A stretch of DNA of 64,000 nucleotides from Gemmatimonadota bacterium (GCA_025358055.1 JANYKV010000140.1:1-64000), one strand, 5' to 3'; counted from the stretch's first letter, positions 1 to 10,268 are shown. The notes: generated by a model not told the origin, from the sequence alone. Numbers and translations: made by a program.

Positions 1-987
1 CTGAGCCACCGCAGCCTGAATCGCACCGAGAGTCAGACGATCTTCCAAGGGGTAGTCCAAGGACAGTATGCCGACGTAGAGGTCGCGGCCCTTCTGGCGG
101 CGCTCAAGACGCGCGGCGAAACCATCGAGGAACTCACCGGGGCCGCCCAGGCGCTCCGCGATACCGCCCTGCCCTTCCCGCGGCCGTCCTATCGCTATGC
201 CGATACGTGCGGAACCGGGGGAGACGGGTCGCGCTCGCTCAACATTTCCACCGCGGCGGCCTTCGTCGCCGCGGAGATGGGCATTCCCATCGCTAAGCAC
301 GGCAACCGTTCGGTCTCTTCCCGCTCGGGGTCCGCGGATGTGTTGGAGGCGCTCGGAGTCCGGCTCGATCCCGCGCCGGATGTCGCCCGGCGATGCTTGG
401 ACGAAGCCGGGGTGTGCTTTCTGTTCGCCCCCCAGTACCACCCCGGCGTTCGCCACGCCATGCCCGTCAGGCGCACGCTGGGCACCCGGACGTTGTTCAA
501 CCTGCTGGGGCCCTTGGCCAACCCCGCCCGCCCCGCATGGCAGGTCATGGGCGTCTACGATGCGCGATGGTGCGAGCCGCTGGCGCGAACTCTTGGCTTG
601 CTCGGTTGCGAACGAGCCTTGGTCGTCCATGGGTCCGGGCTCGACGAATTGGCCCTCCACGGCCCCACCCACGCAGTGGAATGGCGGGATGGGGCTCTGC
701 GCGAGCACACCATTCTCGCCGGCGACGCTGGTGTCGCAGCGGCGCCCATCACCGCCCTCCGGGGAGGAGGTCCGGAAGAAAACGCAGCCTGGTTGCTCGA
801 GACTCTCGAAGGCCGGCGCACCGGACCTCCCGCGGATGCGATCGCCCTGAACGTTGCCGCGCTGGCCTGGCTTGTCGGACACTCGCCGACTCTCGCGGAC
901 GGGGTTCGCGAGGCCCACGAAGCGCTGGCATCAGGCCGGCCAGCCGAGCGGCTCCGACTCCTCGTGAGGCTGTCCCATGGCGCTTGA
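1..987 (+). CDS. trpD: Anthranilate phosphoribosyltransferase (5' truncated by window edge)
   Basis: Transfers phosphoribosyl from PRPP to anthranilate in tryptophan synthesis (cytosolic). Frame 1 is open from the first base; 328 residues are visible and only about ten N-terminal residues seem to be missing compared with the usual ~340. The PRPP-binding glycine loop CGTGGDG lies at visible residues 70-76, followed by the conserved SLNIST segment and the KHGNRSVSSRSGSADVLEALG region. The HPGVRHAMPVRRTLGTRTLFNLLGPLANP stretch is split here only by description: MPVRRTLGTRTLFN and LLGPLANP are both present. The stop overlaps the start of trpCF by 11 nt, so the two are translationally coupled. trpE/trpG are expected just upstream, outside the window. 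Identification is by motif and operon context and is very secure. Confidence 0.97.
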   Translation: MSHRSLNRTESQTIFQGVVQGQYADVEVAALLAALKTRGETIEELTGAAQALRDTALPFPRPSYRYADTCGTGGDGSRSLNISTAAAFVAAEMGIPIAKHGNRSVSSRSGSADVLEALGVRLDPAPDVARRCLDEAGVCFLFAPQYHPGVRHAMPVRRTLGTRTLFNLLGPLANPARPAWQVMGVYDARWCEPLARTLGLLGCERALVVHGSGLDELALHGPTHAVEWRDGALREHTILAGDAGVAAAPITALRGGGPEENAAWLLETLEGRRTGPPADAIALNVAALAWLVGHSPTLADGVREAHEALASGRPAERLRLLVRLSHGA

Positions 988-2368
988 ACAAATTCTCGAA
1001 CACAAACGCCACGCCGTGGCCGAACGACAGGGGCGGCAGCCTCTCGACCGCTGGCGCTCCGGTCTCACCCGGTCCGACCGGAGCTTGGAGGAGGCGCTCC
1101 GGCGACCGCGCACCGGATTCATTCTCGAATGCAAACGGGGGTCGCCCTCCGAAGGAACCATCCGCCCGGACCTCGATCTCGGTGAGGTGGCAGGCGCCTA
1201 CGGCACGTTGGCCGACGCGATTTCGGTTCTCACCGATGACGTCTTTTTCGGAGGCTCGTTTGCCGACCTGCGCGAAATCCGTTCGCGGGTGACTGTCCCG
1301 GTGCTTTGCAAAGACTTCATTCTCGATGACTATCAGGTCTACGAAGCGCGCTCGCATGGAGCCGACGCGATTCTCCTGATGCTGTCGGTCCTGGATGATC
1401 AGACCTACCGCCGCTGCGCCCGGGTGGCCCACGAACTGGCCCTCGATATCCTGACCGAGATCCACACCGCCGCTGAACTGGGCCGAGCCGTGGCCCTCGA
1501 CGCCAAGATCATCGGCATCAACAACCGCGACCTCCGAACTCTGCAGGTGGACTTGAACACCACCCGCCGCCTCGCCCCGGCGGTCCCATCGAATCGGATC
1601 GTCGTGTCTGAGTCGGGAATTCGGACGCACGCAGATGTGGTGTCGCTCCGCCCCATGGTCGACGCGTTCTTGGTGGGTACTTCGCTCATGCGGGAGCCCA
1701 ACCTGTCCCTCGCCGCGCGATCACTGATCTTTGGGCGCACGAAGGTCTGCGGTCTCACGACCCCCGAAGATGCGGCCATCGCGGCAGCCCTCGGCGCCAC
1801 TCATGGCGGCCTCATTTTCGCGCCGGAATCACCCCGCATGGTCCATCCCGCCCGCGTCCCCGAGATTCAAGCCGGCGCGGATCTCGCGTGGGTCGGGGTG
1901 TTCGTCAACGCGCCACCGGACGACATCGCACGCCTCGCGGTGCGCAGCCGCTTCACGGCGGTGCAGCTGCATGGCGAAGAGGACGCCGCGTACTTCGCCG
2001 AACTGAGAACACTGGCGCCCAGCGACTGCGAAATCTGGGAATCTGTTCGCATCGAGAACGCACTCCCCACCCGTAAACGCGTGGGAGCCGATCGGTTTCT
2101 CCTCGATACGTATCGCGCCTCGGCTCGAGGGGGGACGGGCTCGGCCTGGGACTGGCGTTTGTTGGACAATTACCCGGAGCGCGGCGAGGTGGTGGTGTCC
2201 GGCGGGCTCACCCCGGTGAATGTCGCGGCAGCGGACAGACTGGGTGCGTACGCGCTGGACGTCAATAGCGGGGTCGAGTCGTCGCCGGGAAAGAAGGACC
2301 CCACGAAGCTCAAAACATTCTTGAACGTCAGGCGCGGCACTGCGCGTGACCAGGAGCAGGCGCAATGA
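977..2368 (+). CDS. trpCF: Bifunctional indole-3-glycerol-phosphate synthase / phosphoribosylanthranilate isomerase
   Basis: One 463-residue polypeptide carries two successive tryptophan-pathway enzymes. Residues about 1-250 are the indole-glycerol-phosphate synthase barrel: [43 protein letters not shown] and VSESGI are all recognisable. Residues about 255-455 are the PRA isomerase barrel: [11 protein letters not shown] near the junction (catalytic Cys), VQLHGEED, the LLDTY aspartate region, and a terminal [15 protein letters not shown] phosphate-binding segment. The order C then F matches the enterobacterial fusion, but the junction is very short. ATG at 977 overlaps the end of trpD; the stop shares ATGA with trpB. 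A fusion in this phylum may have arisen independently; that is inference. Confidence 0.96.
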   Translation: MALEQILEHKRHAVAERQGRQPLDRWRSGLTRSDRSLEEALRRPRTGFILECKRGSPSEGTIRPDLDLGEVAGAYGTLADAISVLTDDVFFGGSFADLREIRSRVTVPVLCKDFILDDYQVYEARSHGADAILLMLSVLDDQTYRRCARVAHELALDILTEIHTAAELGRAVALDAKIIGINNRDLRTLQVDLNTTRRLAPAVPSNRIVVSESGIRTHADVVSLRPMVDAFLVGTSLMREPNLSLAARSLIFGRTKVCGLTTPEDAAIAAALGATHGGLIFAPESPRMVHPARVPEIQAGADLAWVGVFVNAPPDDIARLAVRSRFTAVQLHGEEDAAYFAELRTLAPSDCEIWESVRIENALPTRKRVGADRFLLDTYRASARGGTGSAWDWRLLDNYPERGEVVVSGGLTPVNVAAADRLGAYALDVNSGVESSPGKKDPTKLKTFLNVRRGTARDQEQAQ

Positions 2369-3534
2369 AGCTCCCCACCAGATTCGGCACGTTCGGCGGC
2401 ATGTACGTTCCGGAAATCCTCGTGCCCGCGCTCGAGGAACTCGAGGCCGGCTTTGTGGCCGCCCGCGAAGATCCGGCCTTCGTGGCTGCCCTGCGCGATC
2501 TTCTGGAACACTATGCCGGACGCCCCACGCCTCTGTATCGCTGCCGCAATTTCGGCGCGGACACCGGCTGCGTCATTTGGCTCAAGCGTGAAGATCTGTT
2601 GCATGGCGGTGCCCACAAGACAAATCAGGCCCTCGGACAAGGATTGCTTGCCCAGCGGTTGGGTAAACGGCGATTGATCGCGGAAACCGGCGCCGGACAG
2701 CACGGCGTGGCGACTGCCATCACGGGTGCGGTCCTTGGTTTCGAGACCCGGATTTACATGGGCGCGAAGGATATGGAGCGGCAAAAGCCCAATGTGTTCC
2801 GCATGCAGCTAATGGGAGCTGAAGTCGTCCCGGTGACGAGCGGCGGGCAAACCCTGAAGGATGCCATCAACGAAGCCATGCGCGATTGGAGCGCCTCCTA
2901 CGAAACGACGCACTACGCCCTCGGGACCGTCGCGGGTCCGCACCCGTTTCCCCTCATGGTGCGTGAGTTCCAGCGCATCATCGGCCAGGAGGCCCGAGCC
3001 CAGTTTCTGTCGCGCCGGCATGTCCTGCCCGATGTCGTCGTGGCCAGTGTCGGCGGCGGCTCCAACGCCATCGGCATGTTCGCGGATTTTCTCACGGATC
3101 CGACCGTGGCCCTGGTCGGAGTGGAGGCGGCCGGCGAAGGCCTGGAAACCGGACGCCATGGGGCCACCATTCAGCTCGGCCGTCGCGGGATCCTCCACGG
3201 CGCGGACACCCTGGTGTTGCAGGACGACGAAGGGCAGGTCAGCGAAACCCATTCGGTCTCGGCGGGACTCGACTATCCCGCCGTGGGCCCCGAACACGCA
3301 CACCTAGCCGAGACCGGCCGGGTGACCTACGTGGTATGCACGGACCACGACGCCCTGGCCGCGTTCGCGGACCTGTCCCGGCAAGAGGGGATCATCCCAG
3401 CGCTCGAATCGGCCCACGCGCTCGCCGAGGCCTTACGGATCGCTCGTCGAAGTGAGCGAGCGACTCACATCCTCGTCAATCTCTCCGGCCGGGGCGACAA
3501 AGACTTGGAAACGGCATCGAGGTTGCTCGCATGA
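2365..3534 (+). CDS. trpB: Tryptophan synthase beta chain
   Basis: PLP-dependent subunit that condenses indole with serine. 389 residues, close to the family norm of ~400. The PLP lysine is K85 in [12 protein letters not shown]; the [12 protein letters not shown] and [10 protein letters not shown] phosphate-binding loop are intact, as is the C-terminal [12 protein letters not shown] segment and the final NLSGRGDKD. Start ATG at 2365 overlaps the trpCF stop by 4 nt (ATGA) and its own stop overlaps trpA by 4 nt, so the tail of the trp operon is fully coupled. Sequence features are those of canonical TrpB1 rather than TrpB2. Confidence 0.98.
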   Translation: MKLPTRFGTFGGMYVPEILVPALEELEAGFVAAREDPAFVAALRDLLEHYAGRPTPLYRCRNFGADTGCVIWLKREDLLHGGAHKTNQALGQGLLAQRLGKRRLIAETGAGQHGVATAITGAVLGFETRIYMGAKDMERQKPNVFRMQLMGAEVVPVTSGGQTLKDAINEAMRDWSASYETTHYALGTVAGPHPFPLMVREFQRIIGQEARAQFLSRRHVLPDVVVASVGGGSNAIGMFADFLTDPTVALVGVEAAGEGLETGRHGATIQLGRRGILHGADTLVLQDDEGQVSETHSVSAGLDYPAVGPEHAHLAETGRVTYVVCTDHDALAAFADLSRQEGIIPALESAHALAEALRIARRSERATHILVNLSGRGDKDLETASRLLA

Positions 3535-4349
3535 ATCGCTATGCATCGATGTTCGACCGGCTCCGCCAGGTGCACGAGGTAGCGTTCATTCCGTTCGTCA
3601 TGCTGGGCGACCCGGACGCCGCCACCGGCCTCGACATTCTCCGCACCCTGATCGCCGCGGGCGCGGATGCGCTGGAGCTGGGATTGCCCTTCTCCGATCC
3701 GATCGCGGACGGACCAGTCATTCAAGCCGCGGGCGTGCGTGCGCTCGCCGCCGGCACCCGGTCCGCCGACTGCTGGTCCATCATCGCCACGATCCGCGCG
3801 GAACATCCGAACCTCCCGATCGGTCTCCTCGTGTATGCGAATCTCGTAGTTCACCACTCTGCTGCAGCTTTCTATCAGGCCGCTGCACGCGCCGGAGTGG
3901 ATTCCGTGTTGGTCGCCGACCTACCGGTGGAGGAGTCCGCCCCGTTCGTCGCCGCCGCGGCAAAGGCAGGTATTGCCCCAGTCTTCATCGCTCCACCCAA
4001 TGCGGACGACCATCGACTGGCCGCGATCGCTCGAGCATCCCAAGGCTACACGTATGTGGTGACGCGCGAAGGGGTGACCGGCGTGGATGAACGGCTTCGG
4101 GGTGACCGCTCCCGGCTGGTCGCTACTCTTCACGACCTCGGTGCTCCGCCGGCAGTCTTGGGATTCGGCATCTCCCAACCCGAGCACGTGCGCGAAGGAA
4201 TTCGGATGGGGGCTGCCGGTGTCATCTCGGGATCAGCCATCGTAGGCCGAATCGCGGAGCACTTAGGTGATCGTCCTCGCTTGTTGGCCGAGATCCGATC
4301 CTTTTGTCGGGAGATGAAAGCCGCCACCAGGATGCCGGAAACCGCCTAG
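3531..4349 (+). CDS. trpA: Tryptophan synthase alpha chain
   Basis: Cleaves indole-3-glycerol phosphate to indole and glyceraldehyde-3-phosphate and channels indole to TrpB. 272 residues. The catalytic pair E49 and D60 sits in [15 protein letters not shown] at the same numbering as the enterobacterial enzyme. [10 protein letters not shown]-like barrel strand, the VADLPVEES loop, TREGVTGV and the C-terminal [11 protein letters not shown] / GVISGSAIV phosphate-binding segments are present. Last gene of the operon: ATGA overlap with trpB upstream and ~175 bp without genes downstream, where the next gene converges from the minus strand. Confidence 0.97.
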   Translation: MNRYASMFDRLRQVHEVAFIPFVMLGDPDAATGLDILRTLIAAGADALELGLPFSDPIADGPVIQAAGVRALAAGTRSADCWSIIATIRAEHPNLPIGLLVYANLVVHHSAAAFYQAAARAGVDSVLVADLPVEESAPFVAAAAKAGIAPVFIAPPNADDHRLAAIARASQGYTYVVTREGVTGVDERLRGDRSRLVATLHDLGAPPAVLGFGISQPEHVREGIRMGAAGVISGSAIVGRIAEHLGDRPRLLAEIRSFCREMKAATRMPETA

Positions 4350-4525
4350 GGAAGCGCCGCACAAGGTGACTGCAGAGGGGCGAGGCCGCAGGAGTTCCGG
4401 AGGGCGCGTGCGTAGCTGGCCCTCGCTCCGTTTCCACCTACACCACAAAGCCGAGCGCCCGGAGGGACACTGCGGCCGAGCCCCGGCACGCTACAACAGT
4501 TTGTGCCGAGCCTTCCCTGCCTTGG

Positions 4526-6163
4526 TTAGGGCGCTGCGAGCCCAGGCCCGTATATCACCTTCCCTGCTCGCGCCCCCGTATGGGTGCCGTGGTCGACCAC
4601 GATCTGGCCGTTCACAATGACGTAGTCGATGCCCGCCGGATACTCGAATGGCTTCTCGTAGGTCGAAAGATCCTGGATGTGATCGTAGTCGAAAATGGTG
4701 ATATCCGCCCAGTAACCGACCTGAATTGAGCCGCGTTCGGCGATCCGCATCCGCGTCGCCGGCCACGACGTCATCTTCCGAATCGCATCCGTCAGCGTGA
4801 GCACTTTTTCGTCGCGCACGTACTTCGCGATGATTCTCGGGAAGGTTCCGTAACTACGGGGATGCGGCAATCCGGTTTGATCGAGGGCGCCGGCTTGGAG
4901 CGCCGCGCCCGCATCGCTTCCGATGCTCGTCCACGGAAAACGAAGCGCGGTCTTGATGTCACCTTCGCTCATCATGTGATAGATCGCGACCACCCGGCCC
5001 TGACCCTCTAGCACTAGGTCCCAGGCGGCATCTCGTGGATCCTTGTGCAGCGCGCGGGCAATCACGCTCAGCGACTTTCCTTCCCACTTGGCGTTGTCGG
5101 GATTTCGCGCATTCCCGAGGACCACGCCGCGCCAGCCGCCCGCGGCCTCGATGATGTTCCACCAACCCGGAGAACCGGTCTTGGTTTCCCGCTTCAGCCG
5201 AGCCCGAATTTTAGGATCATTCAATCGCGCCCGAAGAGAATCGAGCCCTCCGTCGAAGGCCCAACTCGGGATGGTCGCTTCAAGGCCAGTCCCGCCGGCT
5301 GTGTATGGATACAGATCGGCCGCGACGTCGACACCCCGCGCTCGCGCTGCCTCGATATGAGCTCCCGCCGCCCGCATGAGCGTGCCCCATCCCGGTTGAT
5401 AGGCCGCCTTGAGATGAAAGATCTCCACCGGCATGCCCGCCTGCTCGCCAATCGAGATCGCTTCATCAATCGCCGTCAGCAGCTCTTTGCCTTCGCCCCG
5501 GATGTGGCTCGCGTAGTGTCCCCCGTATCGCGCGGCAACCTTCGCCATTTCGACCAGCTCGTTCGTTGTCGAGTAACTGCTCGGCGGGTAGATGAGTGCC
5601 GTCGTCATCCCCATCGCGCCCGCACGCATCGCGGTGTCGAGGATCGCCTGCATGCGCTCCAGCTCCTCAGCGGTTGGAGCCCGCGCGTCCCGACCGACCA
5701 CCGCCACCCGCGCCTGCGTCTCACTAAAGTAGGTCCCGAAATTGATGCTGATGCCCGTCTGTTCGAGGCCGCGGAAGTACTCGGCCACTTGTCCCGCGGG
5801 CACCGGTGTTCCGCCTTCGCCGCCGATGGCCGAGGTGACGCCCTCCCGCACCTTGTTCTCCGCGAGCCCGTTCTTCGGGAGGACGGCACCGGACTGATCC
5901 ATCATGTCAATCCAGCCGGGCGACACATACCTCCCGGTCGCATCGATTTCGCGCGTCGCCGGACCGGTGATCCGCCCGATCTTCACGATGCGCCCCGCCC
6001 GGACGCCGACGTCGGCCAGAATCCACGGGTTGCCATGGCCGTCCAGCACCCGGCCGTGCCGGATCACCAGATCATAGGCGGGCTCCTGAGCAACCGCCGT
6101 AACCGCGGCCCCCACGACCACGAGGGACACCAAGACAATCGGTCGGACGATGCGCGAGGCCAT
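4526..6163 (-). CDS. Exported D-aminoacylase/N-acyl-amino-acid deacylase-family amidohydrolase with altered metal site
   Basis: 545 residues. N-terminal signal peptide (residues about 1-25, ending AVAQ) suggests export. The amidohydrolase fold is clear: LVIRHGRVLDGHGNPW at the start, GRYVSPGWIDM strand, later YASHIRGEG and EIFHLKA histidines, SIGSDAGA, and the closing GYWADITIFDYDHIQD segment. It is most like the D-aminoacylase/dihydroorotase-type amidohydrolase_3 family. In that family the first strand ends in HxH (IDVHTH); here the same place reads IDMMDQ, so the two histidines are M88 and Q90, and the usual metal-bridging Cys (GNCG) is replaced by E116 in GGEGG. Two later His and the Asp remain. 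Activity on D-amino-acid derivatives is therefore uncertain. Transcribed alone, converging on trpA. Confidence 0.85.
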   Translation of the reverse strand: MASRIVRPIVLVSLVVVGAAVTAVAQEPAYDLVIRHGRVLDGHGNPWILADVGVRAGRIVKIGRITGPATREIDATGRYVSPGWIDMMDQSGAVLPKNGLAENKVREGVTSAIGGEGGTPVPAGQVAEYFRGLEQTGISINFGTYFSETQARVAVVGRDARAPTAEELERMQAILDTAMRAGAMGMTTALIYPPSSYSTTNELVEMAKVAARYGGHYASHIRGEGKELLTAIDEAISIGEQAGMPVEIFHLKAAYQPGWGTLMRAAGAHIEAARARGVDVAADLYPYTAGGTGLEATIPSWAFDGGLDSLRARLNDPKIRARLKRETKTGSPGWWNIIEAAGGWRGVVLGNARNPDNAKWEGKSLSVIARALHKDPRDAAWDLVLEGQGRVVAIYHMMSEGDIKTALRFPWTSIGSDAGAALQAGALDQTGLPHPRSYGTFPRIIAKYVRDEKVLTLTDAIRKMTSWPATRMRIAERGSIQVGYWADITIFDYDHIQDLSTYEKPFEYPAGIDYVIVNGQIVVDHGTHTGARAGKVIYGPGLAAP

Positions 6164-6274
6164 CGGCGGAACTCCCTCAAACCGCAGGTGAGTGGATGAC
6201 GCGAGGACATAAATGTGACCGCGGAGGAGAGTATAGCACTTCGAAGAAGATCGGGTGATGCGGACCTACCTACT

Positions 6275-6736
6275 TCAGCGCGGCCACCCGTCCGGGCGTC
6301 CTTCGGTGAGCAGAATGATCGGGGCTTTGAGATCGCCGGCGAACACGGTCGATTCGAGCGACATGGTCCGGTCCATGTCCTCGCGCGTGGACCCGATACA
6401 CGTCGTGAGCATGATGTGTAGGACGGGTTGATCCATCAGGGCCGCGGGGGTCGCCCGTGGGGGACCGAACGCCATTCCGTCACGAATAGTGGCCGGAACC
6501 CGCCCGGAGATGAATACCGGTATTTCCGCCAGGGATTGTAGCAGACGATATGTCAGTGTTGTGGACTCACCGCCACGGGTGACTACCCCAAAAACCGGGG
6601 CGTCGAACCGCCCGATCCGGGGAAACAGGGCCAGCCCGTGGCTGAAGCCGTGGCCGCTATCTTCGGCCACCGCAAGGGTTTCGGTAAGGAGGTCATGGAC
6701 TGCGATCAGGTTCTTGGGAATGGGATCGACGTTCAT
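6275..6736 (-). CDS. Hypothetical protein, 153 residues
   Basis: I do not recognise this family. ATG at 6736 is preceded by a GGGGGG purine run about 5 nt upstream. No signal peptide, membrane segment or cysteine cluster; one Cys only. The sequence looks like a compact alpha/beta globular protein (strands such as APVFGVVTR, IPVFISGR, VLHIMLTTC, APIILLTEGR alternate with charged helices), and the periodic strand pattern could be a Rossmann-like fold, but that is only an impression. It lies between the exported amidohydrolase and a PilZ protein on the same strand, with a ~110 bp gap to the former. Codon use resembles its neighbours. Confidence 0.65.
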   Translation of the reverse strand: MNVDPIPKNLIAVHDLLTETLAVAEDSGHGFSHGLALFPRIGRFDAPVFGVVTRGGESTTLTYRLLQSLAEIPVFISGRVPATIRDGMAFGPPRATPAALMDQPVLHIMLTTCIGSTREDMDRTMSLESTVFAGDLKAPIILLTEGRPDGWPR

Positions 6737-6810
6737 GGTGACCCCCCAGCCAGGGCGAGACAGCTGTTCAACTCGTGGTCACCAATTCATGTGCAGGAGC
6801 TGGGCCGTTC

Positions 6811-7140
6811 TTACGCCCAACCCTTAAAACGCTGATGCAAAAAACGTTGTTCCTCCAAGATGAGACTTAACGGCACCCCCTGTTCGAGCTTCACCGCAAC
6901 GGCGTGGCCCTCGAGACGGACCACCCGGCCGGCGACCTCCACTGGCCCGCTGGCCCGAAGGTCAACGATCCCCTTCACTTCCTGCTGCAGCGCGAGGACT
7001 ACCCCGTCCGCGGCGAGGAACCGTAACCCCTCCTCGGAGAGGTCAAGCACAACGTGCTCTGTCCCGTCGACGGTGAAGACGGGACGGGCCTTTATCGGAT
7101 ACTGCAGCCGATAGTACGCTCGCTCGTATCGGAATGGCAT
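6811..7140 (-). CDS. PilZ-domain protein (probable cyclic-di-GMP receptor type)
   Basis: 109 residues starting at MPFRYERAYYRLQYP. ATG at 7140 was chosen over the longer frame because an AGGA purine motif precedes it and homology-like sequence starts here. The RxxxR-type entry (ERAYYRLQYPIKARP), the VLDLSEEGLRFLA turn that corresponds to the D/NxSxxG c-di-GMP motif, and the strand-rich remainder fit PilZ. The motif has D-L-S-E-E-G, so ligand binding is plausible. PilZ proteins link c-di-GMP to motility or envelope functions; the neighbouring plus-strand operon holds an HD-GYP-associated-type domain, HDOD and a hybrid kinase, which supports a second-messenger theme. Function beyond that is inference. 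Confidence 0.75.
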   Translation of the reverse strand: MPFRYERAYYRLQYPIKARPVFTVDGTEHVVLDLSEEGLRFLAADGVVLALQQEVKGIVDLRASGPVEVAGRVVRLEGHAVAVKLEQGVPLSLILEEQRFLHQRFKGWA

Positions 7141-7281
7141 CTCGAATTCCTGTTCTCCTCGGGAAGGCCAGTTCCAAAGATACATCGTTCAAGTTCTTGC
7201 CTCATCAGCCGATACGATCCAGGAACATGCACCCGCCCGGCGGCGGGGCCCGACTCAACGACCATACGGCCGAGGATACGC

Positions 7282-7602
7282 ATGCGGGTGAGTCTCGAAG
7301 ATCTGCGTCCCGAAATGATTCTCACGGCTGACCTGACCGATGGTGTCGGCCGCCTCCTCTTGCCGAGCGGCACGGCACTCACGGAAAAGCATCTCCGGTA
7401 CTGCCAGATGTGGGGCGTCGCGGAGGCGGAGATCCAGGGCGACGATCGTGGTGAGGGGGGGGCCGATGTCCTCGATCCTGCCATTCTTCAGGCGGCGGAA
7501 GCCAAGCTCTTACCTCGATTCCGTCACACCACTCTGGCCCACCCCTTCATCGCCACGATCATCCGGCACTGCACACTCGCCGCGGTGCGGAAAGAGAAAT
7601 AG
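7282..7602 (+). CDS. Small stand-alone domain resembling the N-terminal module of HD-GYP proteins
   Basis: 106 residues from ATG 7282 (MRVSLEDLRPEMILTADLTDG). The signature LRPEMILTADLTDGVGRLLLPSGTALTEKHL followed by a WGVAEAEIQ strand is the short beta-rich module seen at the N-terminus of many HD-GYP phosphodiesterases and fused to HDOD domains (family knowledge; described in two parts: LRPEMILTADL and GRLLLPSGTALT). Here it is a separate gene just 6 nt before the HDOD gene, so it is probably its partner. The C-terminal half is helical and ends in a basic tail. No catalytic residues visible. It heads a three-gene operon. Confidence 0.75.
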   Translation: MRVSLEDLRPEMILTADLTDGVGRLLLPSGTALTEKHLRYCQMWGVAEAEIQGDDRGEGGADVLDPAILQAAEAKLLPRFRHTTLAHPFIATIIRHCTLAAVRKEK

Positions 7603-7608
7603 GACATC

Positions 7609-8478
7609 ATGCCCCGTCGCCCGGAAGATCTCGTTCGTGGATCGGTGGATGTCGCCTCCGTCAAGTCGATCTATCAGCGGCTCCGCGAGGTCATGGATCA
7701 CCCGCTGAGCTCCGCGTCGGATGTCGGCAAAGTGATCGGCGAGGATCCCGGCCTAACCGCAAGACTGCTCCGCCTGGTCAATAGTCCGTTGTACGGTTTC
7801 CCGGCTCGGATCGAAACGGTCACCCAGGCGATTAGCATCGTCGGGATGGTGCAACTGCACGACCTCGCGTTGGGCACGTCGTTCCTCCGCCTCTTCGAGA
7901 ACCTGCCGGCCAAACTCGTCGACATGGACTCCTTCTGGCGGCACAGCATTGCCTGCGGGGTGGCGGCCCGTTTGCTCGCGGCGCAGCGGCGCGAGCCCAA
8001 TGTCGAACGATTTTTTGTCGCCGGGATGCTGCATGACATTGGCCGGCCCATCATTTACCTCCGCGTCCCCGAAATCGCGTCGGAAACCCTCGAATCTTGC
8101 CGCAAGACCGGAGAACTACTCTACAAAGCGGAGATTCGGGCTCTTGGGTTCCATCATGGCATGGTCGGCAACGCCTTACTGGACCATTGGAAGTTGCCCC
8201 CGACGTTATCGGAGGCTGTGGCATGGCACCACTCCCCCAAGCTCGCCTCCCGCGGCCGCGTCGAAACGGCTGTCGTCCACGTCGCGGATGTCATTGTCAA
8301 TGCGCTGGAACTCGGCTCGAGCGGCGAGCATCTCGTCCCGGACTTCGAACCAGATACTTGGGAGCTCCTGGGCATCTCGCTGACCGCCCTTCCCACCCTG
8401 CTCAAGCAGGTCGAGCGCCAGACCAACGACGCGATCGAGGCGGTGCTCGGCAGCCGACGGGAGCAGGACGCGGCGTGA
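7609..8478 (+). CDS. HDOD-domain protein
   Basis: 289 residues. HDOD domains are HD-related but lack phosphohydrolase catalysis and act in signalling. Residues about 15-215 give the domain: [19 protein letters not shown], the [15 protein letters not shown] helix, a later [12 protein letters not shown] where an HD-like pair does survive, and [29 protein letters not shown]. The survival of HD and HH residues is more than many HDOD proteins keep. Start ATG at 7609, 6 nt after the small domain gene; its stop overlaps the hybrid kinase start (GTGA at 8475-8478). Probably feeds a signal to the kinase; the direction of control is unknown. Confidence 0.88.
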   Translation: MPRRPEDLVRGSVDVASVKSIYQRLREVMDHPLSSASDVGKVIGEDPGLTARLLRLVNSPLYGFPARIETVTQAISIVGMVQLHDLALGTSFLRLFENLPAKLVDMDSFWRHSIACGVAARLLAAQRREPNVERFFVAGMLHDIGRPIIYLRVPEIASETLESCRKTGELLYKAEIRALGFHHGMVGNALLDHWKLPPTLSEAVAWHHSPKLASRGRVETAVVHVADVIVNALELGSSGEHLVPDFEPDTWELLGISLTALPTLLKQVERQTNDAIEAVLGSRREQDAA

Positions 8479-10268
8479 CCTCGATTCCGACGGCAGCCCC
8501 CCCTAGCCCCCCTCGCCCCGGCGACCCGCCGGGCGACACCGTCAAGGCCATGAACCGCTGGCTCCTCGACGCATTGGACGTTGTGGCCACGGTGGGAGCG
8601 GCCCAGCCGGGGCTTAAACAGGACGATGGCAATGCGTCCGTCCTCGGCGCCGCGAAGTCCGCGCTCGCCCGGCTCTATAACTTCGAGGCGATGGCCTTCT
8701 TCCTACTCGACCGGAGCGGGCTCGATTTTCCATTGGAGGATTGTCAGCCGCCGACGGTGGCCGGGGCGATCTCGCGGGAACTCGACCTCCAAATCTCGGA
8801 CGGCGTGTTCGCGTGGGCGTTGCAGCGGAACCACCCGGTCATCGTCCCGGCCGCGCACTTCCCTGGGAGCATTCTGCTCCATGGGCTCACCACGCGCTCC
8901 GGAACTGTGGGGATGTTTCTCGGTATCATCGCGGAGCGGCGCCCGTTCGTGCCGGATGGCTGCCAGAAGCTGATCTCCATCGTGCTCACGAACAGCGCGA
9001 ATGCGATTCAGACGGCGGGACTGTGGCGCGAACTGCAGGCCTACAACGCAAACCTCGAAGCAGCCATCGAAGAACGGACCAACGAGCTCCGGCAAGCCAA
9101 GGAAGCGGCCCACGCCGCCAACGCGGCGAAGAGCGAGTTTCTCGCCAACATGAGCCACGAAATCCGCACCCCGATGAACGGCGTGCTCGGGACCACCGCG
9201 ATGTTGTTGGATACCGACCTCCACGGCGAGCAGCGAGACTTCGCGGAGACCATCGAGAGTTCCGGCCGCGAACTACTCACGATCATCAATGATATCCTCG
9301 ACTTCTCGAAACTGGAGGCGGGAAAGCTGCGCATCGAGTCCATTCCGTTCGATCTCCATCACACTCTCTCGGACGTAGTGGACCTGCTCGCAGCCAAGGC
9401 CAAGTCGCGCGGCATTTCACTCAGTCTGCGCGGGAGCCCGACCGTGCCGGGGCGGCTGGTGGGCGACCCCAGCCGCGTGCGGCAGGTCGTCACCAACCTG
9501 GTCGACAACGCCATCAAATTCACGCATGAGGGATATGTGTTGGTGGGCCTCACGGCCGCGACCGACCCGGGGCACCCAACCATGGCACAGGTCACCATCG
9601 CAGTGAAGGATTCCGGTATCGGGATCCCCGAATCGAAGCAGCAGCACGTGTTTGAGAAATTCACCCAAGCCGACGCCTCCACCACCCGCAAGTATGGCGG
9701 CACCGGATTGGGGCTCGCCATTTGTCGGCAACTGACGGAGCTCATGGGCGGGAAGATCGGTGTGGAGAGCAAGCCGGAGCACGGGAGCACCTTCCGGGTG
9801 ACGATCCCGTTCCCGATCGCCGTTGAAGCGGGCGCGCCCGCACCCGCGCCCCGCCCCGCCGCGGAGGTAACCAGCAACCGGGGCCGAGTGCTCTTGGCGG
9901 AAGATCATCCGGCGAATCAGAAAATTGCCGTTTGGATGCTCAAGAAGATTGGGTACGATGTCGATGTCGCCGCGACCGGGCGAGAGGTGCTCGCGTGCCT
10001 CGAGCGCACCGCCTATGCGGCCATTCTCATGGATTGTCAAATGCCGGACTTGGATGGTTACGAAGCCACGGCCCAGATTCGCGCGCGGACCGACGCGCGG
10101 CAAAGCATCCCGATCATCGCCATGACGGCGAGCGCGTTGCCCGCCGATCGGGACCGTTGCCTTGCCGCGAAGATGAACGACTACCTCAGCAAGCCGTTCC
10201 AACGCGAAGATCTTGAAAAAGTCCTCAGTCGCTGGGTCCCTCTGGCTGGGAACGCGGCCGACCTCTAA
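8475..10268 (+). CDS. Hybrid sensor histidine kinase with C-terminal receiver
   Basis: 597 residues from GTG 8475 (4-nt overlap with the HDOD gene); ATG 8550 is an alternative shorter start. No membrane segment, so cytosolic. Order: GAF-like sensor (about 45-175), a coiled linker, HisKA with phospho-acceptor H228 in [15 protein letters not shown], HATPase_c with [10 protein letters not shown] (N box), DSGIGIPE (G1) and GGTGLGLAI (G2), then a receiver domain from about residue 475 with [14 protein letters not shown] and phospho-acceptor D520 in [11 protein letters not shown], and [10 protein letters not shown] near the end. It has no HPt or output domain, so phosphotransfer must go to something encoded elsewhere. 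Its stop overlaps the stop region of the convergent kinase at 10265. Confidence 0.95.
   Translation: MTSIPTAAPPSPPRPGDPPGDTVKAMNRWLLDALDVVATVGAAQPGLKQDDGNASVLGAAKSALARLYNFEAMAFFLLDRSGLDFPLEDCQPPTVAGAISRELDLQISDGVFAWALQRNHPVIVPAAHFPGSILLHGLTTRSGTVGMFLGIIAERRPFVPDGCQKLISIVLTNSANAIQTAGLWRELQAYNANLEAAIEERTNELRQAKEAAHAANAAKSEFLANMSHEIRTPMNGVLGTTAMLLDTDLHGEQRDFAETIESSGRELLTIINDILDFSKLEAGKLRIESIPFDLHHTLSDVVDLLAAKAKSRGISLSLRGSPTVPGRLVGDPSRVRQVVTNLVDNAIKFTHEGYVLVGLTAATDPGHPTMAQVTIAVKDSGIGIPESKQQHVFEKFTQADASTTRKYGGTGLGLAICRQLTELMGGKIGVESKPEHGSTFRVTIPFPIAVEAGAPAPAPRPAAEVTSNRGRVLLAEDHPANQKIAVWMLKKIGYDVDVAATGREVLACLERTAYAAILMDCQMPDLDGYEATAQIRARTDARQSIPIIAMTASALPADRDRCLAAKMNDYLSKPFQREDLEKVLSRWVPLAGNAADL

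Noticed and set aside
5045-6199. Long plus-strand ORF of 384 codons across the amidohydrolase
   Set aside because: Antisense shadow of a gene with clear motifs and a signal peptide; its protein has low-complexity Arg/Asp-rich sequence typical of GC-rich antisense frames.
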